Source: JAAFHN01 sp031421855 (GTDB lineage Bacteria > Pseudomonadota > Gammaproteobacteria > Burkholderiales > Burkholderiaceae_C). Taken from it: a stretch of 21,235 nt of DNA. Under the pieces are notes generated by a model. It was given only the letters and a program-made list of their open reading frames with translations, searched no databases and was not told where the DNA came from. This document shows positions 15,936 to 21,235 of the stretch, piece after piece; position 1 is the first letter of the stretch; each line of letters opens with the position of its first letter. The stretch covers positions 1 to 21,235 of the forward strand of contig JANOPN010000085.1 of the NCBI GenBank assembly GCA_031421855.1. Reading direction: 5' to 3'. The position numbers and the translations under genes were made by a program.

Positions 15936-17381
15936 CTAGGCGTGATTTCCGCCAGCCACCATTCGCTTGATATTGGCCACGGCGGCCATGCCACTCAAAC
16001 GCATGCCCTCCAAAATCGCCTGCTTGGCCGCATCGTCTTTGGCTGAGGCCACGACTTTGCCAAAGCCATCCAGTCGGCTTTCGCGAATCCAGTCGCGCAG
16101 TGCTTTGTCTTGGCTCCAAGTGAACTGATTCATCATGTTGCCCATGGTGCTTTGCGCATAGCCCAGCAGGTTTTCAGGAAATGGCACTGGTCGGCACAGC
16201 TTGTTTTTGGTCGCGTCGTCGGGGTAATGGGCTTCCACATAGGCGATGAGTGCGGCGCTGAAGGTGACCAACGGCGCTCGCACCAGTTGGATCACGATTT
16301 TGTTGTCCTGAAAAATCGGACCCGGTAGGTTCTTGCCTTTTTGAACCGCGGAGGCGGTGCAGTCAATGTACAAGGTGTTAGCGGGCATCGCGACGCGCCC
16401 GCCGTCCAGCACCAGCCCCTGTGCATCAATGGCTTGCACGCGCCCCATGCGAATGACGTTCTTGATGCGGCGAAGCACCTCAACTTCACCCGTGGAGATG
16501 GTGGCGTAATGGAACATGCTGGGCATGTGGCTTGTGTCGATGCGCAGCATCTGGCCATTGGCTTCGAGGCGCAAAAAGACATCTTGAATGTCAGTACCGG
16601 CCGCTAGTGCTTCAAACTGCTTGCCCTGCCCGCCAATTGACTCGTTAAAAAACTCGATGCCCGGCTGGGTTGTGACGCGGTTCACCAACCACGAATCGCG
16701 CGGCATGACCCAATGAATCGCCTCAGCGGGTGCGCCGCAGGACTGCAAAAACACGCCCACGTCCATCGCGGTTTTGCCCGCACCGACAATCACGAACCGC
16801 TCAAACCGAGGCGGCGCTGCTGTGCCATGGTTTGCGCCTACCCACAGTTGCGCCAATGCATTGGGCGTCACCAAGCGCACGCCGGTGTCTACTTTGTACT
16901 TTGGCGGATGGGTTGACGGCACCGCTGTGCTGAACACGGTTCCATCCATGGTTTTTTTGCGAACCGACACTAGGGTTTGCGCCCCTGACAAGATCGACGT
17001 GAATACGCCCTTGCCACCCACATCCCCGTCGTAGCGACACATGGGGTGATAGCTCACCCGGCCACTGGCCAAGAGCTTGTGATTCATCACCTTGTCAAAG
17101 TAGCCGCTCACCTCAGGGCCGCTGGCGAGCTCGTACAAGCCGTTGTTGACCCCGTGGCTGTCTTTGCGGTTGGAGCCCAAGGGCAGCGAGTTCACCCCAT
17201 AAAACGCCGACGGTTGGTGCAAGGTCACAAATGAGTAGGCATCGTTCCAGTGCCCGCCGGGCTTGGCGTGAAGGTCCACGATGGTCACATGCGCATCGGT
17301 CTCATCAATCAAGGTATCGGCAAAGGCCAAGCCCACAGCGCCAGCGCCAACCACCAAGTAATCGGTTTCAATTGTTTTCAT
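15936..17381 (-). CDS. FAD-dependent oxidoreductase (flavoprotein monooxygenase-like)
   Basis: The 481-residue protein opens with TDYLVVGAGAVGLAFADTLI, an FAD-binding GxGxxG motif at 12-17 with the acidic strand end at Asp36. PGGHW (41-45) follows. A second Rossmann motif, VIVGAGKTAMDVGVF, begins near 197 and probably binds NAD(P)H. This two-dinucleotide layout is typical of flavin monooxygenases and related NAD(P)/FAD proteins. The Baeyer-Villiger fingerprint FxGxxxHxxxW was not found. No signal peptide is present, so it is cytoplasmic; substrate unknown. A GAGGAAG ribosome binding site precedes the ATG at 17381. It leads a probable two-gene transcript with the serine hydrolase. Confidence 0.8.
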   Translation of the reverse strand: MKTIETDYLVVGAGAVGLAFADTLIDETDAHVTIVDLHAKPGGHWNDAYSFVTLHQPSAFYGVNSLPLGSNRKDSHGVNNGLYELASGPEVSGYFDKVMNHKLLASGRVSYHPMCRYDGDVGGKGVFTSILSGAQTLVSVRKKTMDGTVFSTAVPSTHPPKYKVDTGVRLVTPNALAQLWVGANHGTAAPPRFERFVIVGAGKTAMDVGVFLQSCGAPAEAIHWVMPRDSWLVNRVTTQPGIEFFNESIGGQGKQFEALAAGTDIQDVFLRLEANGQMLRIDTSHMPSMFHYATISTGEVEVLRRIKNVIRMGRVQAIDAQGLVLDGGRVAMPANTLYIDCTASAVQKGKNLPGPIFQDNKIVIQLVRAPLVTFSAALIAYVEAHYPDDATKNKLCRPVPFPENLLGYAQSTMGNMMNQFTWSQDKALRDWIRESRLDGFGKVVASAKDDAAKQAILEGMRLSGMAAVANIKRMVAGGNHA

Positions 17382-17518
17382 GTCAAATCTTCCTCAGGTG
17401 TCTGTTGTCAAAAATGGCGAACCGCTTGCATGAGTCGCAACGGGCAAGCTGATTCGCTGCGTGGACAGTTGAAGTATTGCACGGCGGCGTCAACCGACAA
17501 TTTCAGGTGTTTTGAGCG

Positions 17519-17551
17519 CTTGGTCACCGGATCTATTGAACTTGTTGCTAT
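17519..17551 (-). repeat. Dispersed 33-base repeat, copy 3
   Basis: It begins CTTGGTCACCGGATCTATTG and ends CTTGTTGCTAT on the plus strand, matching copies 1 and 2 at 26 of 33 positions each. It lies in the 210-base gap between the sensor kinase and oxidoreductase genes, about 5.5 kb from the other copies. Both ends are best conserved and the middle varies. Confidence 0.7.
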
Positions 17552-17591
17552 GAATATGTGACTGGATATCCGAACGGCTTTGATGCGTTCT

Positions 17592-18989
17592 TTAGCCTCC
17601 AGCCAGTCTCACCACCACCGACAGCCCTGGCCGAGCGTTGCGAATCGAACAATCCCCACCATGGGCATGAGCCACGAGCTTACAAAGGTACAAACCGAGT
17701 CCAATACCTCCGGCGCTGCGGGTTCGAGCTGCATCGGGGCGGAAAAAGGGTTGCGCCAGGTGCGACAACTGATCTTCTGGTACGCCAGGACCAAAATCAC
17801 GAACCTCGACTTCGATGCCTCCGTCTGCCATTGGCCGAAGATGCAATTCCGGGGGCTCTGTGGCATCGGCACTGTGGCGCAGGGCGTTGTCGAGCAAATT
17901 GCGCACCAGCAGGCGAACGCGGGTCGCGTCAATTGAGACCGGACCCAATTCGGCCCCTGCTTTGATCTGCACATGTGCCGCGCCAGGGTGCCGTGATTGC
18001 AACTCCTGAGTGACTGCTTGGGCAAGCGCGGTCACATCGGTCAGTTCGCGGTTCAGGTTCGCGTGCTGTTTGCCTGCCAAACGCTCGCTTTCCAACAAGT
18101 CGCTGATCAGGCCCGCCATCTCCTGCAAGTCGCGCATCAAGGCATCGCGCTGCGGATTCACTTCAGGCAACTCGGGCAGCAGCTCGGTATTGAGGCGCGC
18201 ACGGGTCAAGGGGCTGCGCAGTTCGTGGCTGATGGCCAGCAAGAGCGCACGCTTGGCGTCAAGCATTTGCTGAATGTCATGACCCATGGTGTTCATGACA
18301 TCGGCCAGTTGGCTCAATTCGTCGGGGCGGCTTTTGTGCCCCACTTCGATAGGTTTGCTGAAATCGCCAGCACCAAAGCGCTTAGCGCCCGCGCCAATGA
18401 CGTCAAGCGGGCGCAGCAAGCGGCGCACATACAACCATGCCAGCAGCGTGACCAACAACAAAGTGCCGATGGCCAGACCAAAGTTGCTGGACTGGCGGTG
18501 AACACTGGCTTCGTCGATACCAAACACAATGGTGTGGCCGTCTGCGGTGGTGCGCCTCAAAATGTTCTGCCAGCTTTGGCCACCGCCCCAGTCGCCTGAG
18601 TCCGGATCGCTCTTTTGACCGCTCCAGCGATCGCGCTGCCGGCGAAGTGCGGATTGGCCAGGGTGAGATTCCCATTGCACGAGGGGGCCATGAATGTGGA
18701 CCGTCAAGGGCAATCGAGCGGTCAACGCCTGAGCCAAAACGATCTGTGGCGACGGCCCAGAACCCGTCACGTCGCTGGCCAGTCGATCCACATAGTCCAT
18801 CACCACGGGCCGCGCCGCATCTCTCCAGCCCAGCGTGAACGCTCGTTGAGCGCCGACAATGAACACACCCGTGAGCGCCACGGCCAGCAGCAAAAACACC
18901 AACACCAAGCGCAGCTTGATGGAGTGCGCAACCGCCTGCGCCATGCGCGTCACCCACTGCGTCGACGCTGCCTTCACTGGCGCATTCAT
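17592..18989 (-). CDS. Sensor histidine kinase, partner of the adjacent OmpR-type regulator
   Basis: The 465-residue inner-membrane kinase has helices at about 26-47 and 171-189 around a periplasmic domain of about 120 residues. A HAMP linker starts at RRLLRPLDVIGAG. The HisKA box AISHELRSPLTRARLN has His255. The ATPase domain shows Asn368 (NLLDNALRHS), DFGPGVP (398-404) and GGIGLGLY (427-434). The layout is that of CpxA/RstB-type kinases. The ATG at 18989 overlaps the stop of the regulator gene (ATGA), so the pair is translationally coupled. A frame extension upstream to 19046 overlaps the regulator gene and was rejected. The sensed signal is unknown; the CpxP/Spy-like lipoprotein gene upstream hints at envelope stress (inference). 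Confidence 0.93.
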   Translation of the reverse strand: MNAPVKAASTQWVTRMAQAVAHSIKLRLVLVFLLLAVALTGVFIVGAQRAFTLGWRDAARPVVMDYVDRLASDVTGSGPSPQIVLAQALTARLPLTVHIHGPLVQWESHPGQSALRRQRDRWSGQKSDPDSGDWGGGQSWQNILRRTTADGHTIVFGIDEASVHRQSSNFGLAIGTLLLVTLLAWLYVRRLLRPLDVIGAGAKRFGAGDFSKPIEVGHKSRPDELSQLADVMNTMGHDIQQMLDAKRALLLAISHELRSPLTRARLNTELLPELPEVNPQRDALMRDLQEMAGLISDLLESERLAGKQHANLNRELTDVTALAQAVTQELQSRHPGAAHVQIKAGAELGPVSIDATRVRLLVRNLLDNALRHSADATEPPELHLRPMADGGIEVEVRDFGPGVPEDQLSHLAQPFFRPDAARTRSAGGIGLGLYLCKLVAHAHGGDCSIRNARPGLSVVVRLAGG

Positions 18990-19705
18990 GACACACTGCG
19001 GCGCAACGCCAACGAGTAGCCCGCATTTCGCAGTGTTTTGATGCAATCCAGCGGTTCAAGCTTTTTGCGCAGGCGGCTGACCACGATGTCGACGGCTCGC
19101 GTGTACAGATCGGCCTCGTGCCCACGCAACTGGTTCAATATGTCGTCTCGGTTGTGCACCTTGCCAGGGTCTTTTGCCAGCAACAGCAACAGCTCAAACT
19201 CAGTGCCGGTGAGTTCCACCACCTCGCCGCCGCGCCTGACTTCTCGCATATCAACATCGATGCTCAACCCATCAAACCGCAAAGCAGCTGAAGGCGGCGC
19301 ACTAACCGCCACCGCCACCGCCGACCCTGCCAGTGCCGCCGATTTTGATTGCCTGCGCAACATCGTTTGAAGTCGAGCCACCAACTCTCGGGGCTCAAAT
19401 GGCTTGGGTAAATAGTCGTCAGCACCGAGTTCCAGCCCCACCACTCGGTCGGTCAACTGGCCCCGGGCGGTGAGCATGATGATCGGAATGTCGCTGGTGC
19501 GTCGAATCGTGCGGCAAAGCTCGAAGCCGTCCATCTCAGGCAGCATCACGTCGAGGATCGCGGCGTCGAAATTGCCTGCGCTCAGTTGAGACAAGCCGTC
19601 GCTGGGCTTAAGTGCGTGGGTGAGTGAGAGATCGAAGCGCTTGAAATAGATCGACAGCGGGGGGCCGAGCTGTTCGTCGTCGTCAATGAGCAAAATGCGA
19701 TTCAT
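18986..19705 (-). CDS. OmpR/PhoB family response regulator
   Basis: The 239-residue protein has a receiver domain with the acidic pocket at residues 8-10 (LLIDDDE), phospho-acceptor Asp52 (ILDVMLPEMDG), Thr79 (MLTARG) and Lys101 (YLPKPFEPRELV). An Ala/Val-rich linker leads to a winged-helix DNA-binding domain (about 140-235) with LTGTEFELLLLLAKDPGKV and YTRAVDIVVSRLRKKLEP. It resembles the CpxR/RstA branch. It is translated with the kinase gene through an ATGA overlap. The linker is encoded in part by three ACCGCC units at 19305-19322. The ATG at 19705 gives the standard start MNRILLIDDDE. Confidence 0.95.
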   Translation of the reverse strand: MNRILLIDDDEQLGPPLSIYFKRFDLSLTHALKPSDGLSQLSAGNFDAAILDVMLPEMDGFELCRTIRRTSDIPIIMLTARGQLTDRVVGLELGADDYLPKPFEPRELVARLQTMLRRQSKSAALAGSAVAVAVSAPPSAALRFDGLSIDVDMREVRRGGEVVELTGTEFELLLLLAKDPGKVHNRDDILNQLRGHEADLYTRAVDIVVSRLRKKLEPLDCIKTLRNAGYSLALRRSVS

Positions 19706-19807
19706 GTGGAATTGTCACACCGGTAGCGGCAAAGCCTCAGACTCAAACTCAATACCGAGCCACCGACGTGGCCACAAATGGGTCGTTCATGCAGTGAAGC
19801 GCGACGC

Positions 19808-20398
19808 TCAATCGCTCGCGGCACTTCGCAGTCGCCGCTTCGCAATCGATGCAATGCCGTGTTTAACAATGCCCAAAACGATGCCCACTGCCGCTGCAGC
19901 GTAAGCAAAGGTGAACATAGCAAATTTGCCTGCCGCAAATCCCGAGTAAATCCATGCCCAGCCGTCGGCAAATCCAGTGGGGTTAGCGAGCATCACATAG
20001 GACACCGCGTTTTCCAAAGCATCTAACAACGGGGCAAGCGCAGACAACAAGGCAGCACCCACCATCCAACGGTGCGCCCGCGACTCTTTTGCAAACAGCC
20101 GAGAAATCAACAGCAAACCCAACACGTGCAACACCAACACCGAGGCAATGAAGACAAAGTCGATGTGTTGGGTTTGCACGTAGGCGCCCAAGGTGCCACG
20201 GTCCACCAAGTCGGCGTACCAAGCTTTGAGCTTGGAAGCGTCGAACGACAGTTGCGCTTCGAAATACGGAACTGGGAATTTCGACTTTGCATAACTCGCG
20301 TTGAGAATTTGTGTCGCAAAAGCGTTAAAGCCAAAGGCAACGACTGTGCCCACGGCGAGCCACCGTGTCGTGGTTTGGTTGACGAGTTGTTGAATCAT
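19808..20398 (-). CDS. Four-helix membrane protein of unknown function
   Basis: The 196-residue protein is not one I can name. Hydrophobic segments lie at about 12-30, 80-99, 111-138 and 149-178, with a soluble stretch of about 45 residues between the first two. The third segment contains Asp126-Ala-Leu-Glu129-Asn130, charged residues inside a membrane helix that may matter for function. The C-terminus is basic (KRRLRS) and should be cytoplasmic. The ATG at 20398 gives a start just before the first helix; an in-frame ATG at 20437 is possible, and neither has a strong ribosome binding site. It lies between the CpxP-like gene (77 bases away) and the response regulator gene (102 bases away), all on one strand. 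Confidence 0.65.
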   Translation of the reverse strand: MIQQLVNQTTTRWLAVGTVVAFGFNAFATQILNASYAKSKFPVPYFEAQLSFDASKLKAWYADLVDRGTLGAYVQTQHIDFVFIASVLVLHVLGLLLISRLFAKESRAHRWMVGAALLSALAPLLDALENAVSYVMLANPTGFADGWAWIYSGFAAGKFAMFTFAYAAAAVGIVLGIVKHGIASIAKRRLRSAASD

Positions 20399-20475
20399 GC
20401 TGGAGTCCCGCTTGTGAATCTGTGATGTGAAAGGCATGGTGACCAAAGTACAAGAGGTGGTCACCAAGCAGGGGG

Positions 20476-20946
20476 TCAGCCTCGACTCCACCAACCACTG
20501 CTGCGACCCTCGAGCTTCTCGCGTACTTGCTTTTGTTGCAGCACACTGAGGCTGTCGTAGAAATCCGCCATGGCGTTGATGGTCTTGGGCGCGCTGCCTT
20601 GTATGGCTTGGGCCTTTTTATCGAGCCAGGTTTGCGCTGCAGTCCGATCAAACTTCTCACCGGCGATCAAGGCCTTCAAGTCAGTGCGAGGGTCTGCACC
20701 TTCACCACGAATGACACCGCGCGACGCGACAATTTGATCGGCCAAAACCGATAGCTTTTGCTTTTGCATGTCGTTGAGATCAAGCTTGCCACTGATCTTT
20801 GCGACTGCCTTGCCACGAACTTCGTTGACGCGCTCAGTGCTCCAAGATTCGCCACCATGCCCACGACTGCCGCAGGCGGTGAGGCCACCGAATAGCGCGG
20901 CCGCACCGGCCAAGCCGATGAGCGATTTTTTGATCCAAGTTTTCAT
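20476..20946 (-). CDS. CpxP/Spy-like periplasmic lipoprotein
   Basis: The 156-residue protein has a lipoprotein signal peptide with the lipobox Leu-Thr-Ala-Cys25. The rest is helical and charged. It shows segments such as KLDLNDMQKQKLSVLADQIV and FYDSLSVLQQKQVREKLEG, like the paired helices and LTxxQ-type repeats of the CpxP/Spy/CnrX superfamily. These proteins act as periplasmic chaperones or as inhibitors of an adjacent sensor kinase. The nearby regulator and kinase genes on the same strand support a signalling link (inference). AAGGGG lies about eight bases before the ATG at 20946. The exact LTxxQ motif is degenerate (LNDMQ, LSVLQQ), so the family call is moderate. Confidence 0.7.
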   Translation of the reverse strand: MKTWIKKSLIGLAGAAALFGGLTACGSRGHGGESWSTERVNEVRGKAVAKISGKLDLNDMQKQKLSVLADQIVASRGVIRGEGADPRTDLKALIAGEKFDRTAAQTWLDKKAQAIQGSAPKTINAMADFYDSLSVLQQKQVREKLEGRSSGWWSRG

Positions 20947-21235
20947 GTTGATGCCCCTTTCAGGAACTGGTTGAACATGTCCGCAATGGTGCCGAGTTCG
21001 CCCGCGCGCTGGGTATCAGTGAAGTCGCGGTTCATTTCAGTTTGTTTCAGAAACGAGATGAACCCGCATTGGGCTAGCCCGGATATTGCATCGCGACGAC
21101 GCTCAGCGCGCGCCGCAGCGGGATGCAGCGGCGCGCCGCATGCCGCGTCAGGGGCTCAATGCCCCTGCAAGGCAGGCGGTGTGTTGCTGCGCCCGCTGCG
21201 GGGATGCGATGGGTGTCGAGTGTTTTTGCCAGCGT
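20943..21235 (-). other. GC-rich, palindrome-rich edge with an open frame of unclear status
   Basis: On the minus strand one frame stays open from the window edge to a TGA at 20945-20943 that overlaps the start of the CpxP-like gene (ATGA). It reads through GALSPDAACGAPLHPAAARA and ends ELGTIADMFNQFLKGAST. The only ATG in it is 30 codons before the stop, so either a gene starts beyond the window or the frame is open by chance because of high GC. The DNA also holds a GCGGCGCGCCGC palindrome (21128-21139) and a CAGGGGC/GCCCCTG hairpin (21149-21167). The region looks like a dispersed repeat rather than ordinary coding sequence. Confidence 0.4.

Noticed and set aside
15883..16119. N-terminal extension of the serine hydrolase into the oxidoreductase gene
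   Set aside because: The 79 extra residues lack conserved sequence, overlap another gene, and would bury a good signal peptide.
15936..17381. The oxidoreductase as a Baeyer-Villiger monooxygenase whose ester product is cut by the adjacent serine hydrolase
   Set aside because: The FxGxxxHxxxW fingerprint was not found, and the hydrolase has a signal peptide while the oxidoreductase does not, so they should act in different compartments.

Overview
The window looks like chromosome from a betaproteobacterium of the order Burkholderiales, most likely the Comamonadaceae (inference). Three things point there: the divergent rpsT/murJ pair, the DUF3579-argD-argF neighbourhood, and a TctC/Bug-type substrate-binding protein. 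No phage, plasmid, CRISPR, tRNA or rRNA gene was seen.

Layout. Positions 1-3407, all on the minus strand, carry murJ (lipid II flippase), a secreted M20 peptidase of the carboxypeptidase G2 type, and the start of a SirB1-family gene that runs off the left edge. rpsT faces the other way at 3532 and ends in a strong two-sided terminator (3934-3965) shared with the convergent outer-membrane phospholipase A gene pldA (3969-5081). Next come a PstS-like periplasmic binding protein and a 902-residue hybrid histidine kinase (5216-8795), a likely ligand-sensing pair. Positions 8822-11584 hold a DUF3579 gene divergent from argD-argF, two arginine-biosynthesis genes. The 567-base gap 11585-12151 contains two inverted copies of a short repeat that bracket a broken remnant of a VOC-fold gene, and then a long hairpin. 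A Bug-type binding protein and a cytoplasmic sulfatase (12152-14496) follow and meet, nearly end to end, a minus-strand pair: a FAD-dependent oxidoreductase and a periplasmic beta-lactamase-fold serine hydrolase (14503-17381). A third copy of the short repeat lies at 17519-17551, before a minus-strand signalling region: a CpxP/Spy-like lipoprotein, a four-helix membrane protein, an OmpR-type response regulator and its sensor kinase (17592-20946). The right edge (20943-21235) is GC-rich, full of palindromes, and holds an open frame of unclear status.

How the genes work together. Housekeeping functions (murJ, rpsT, argD, argF) alternate with two envelope-related signalling modules and with scavenging enzymes. 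No coherent new defence or biosynthetic system is visible. The most interesting points are the binding-protein/hybrid-kinase pair, the dispersed repeat family with the gene relic between two copies, the binding-protein/sulfatase pair, and the odd open frame joined to the CpxP-like gene.
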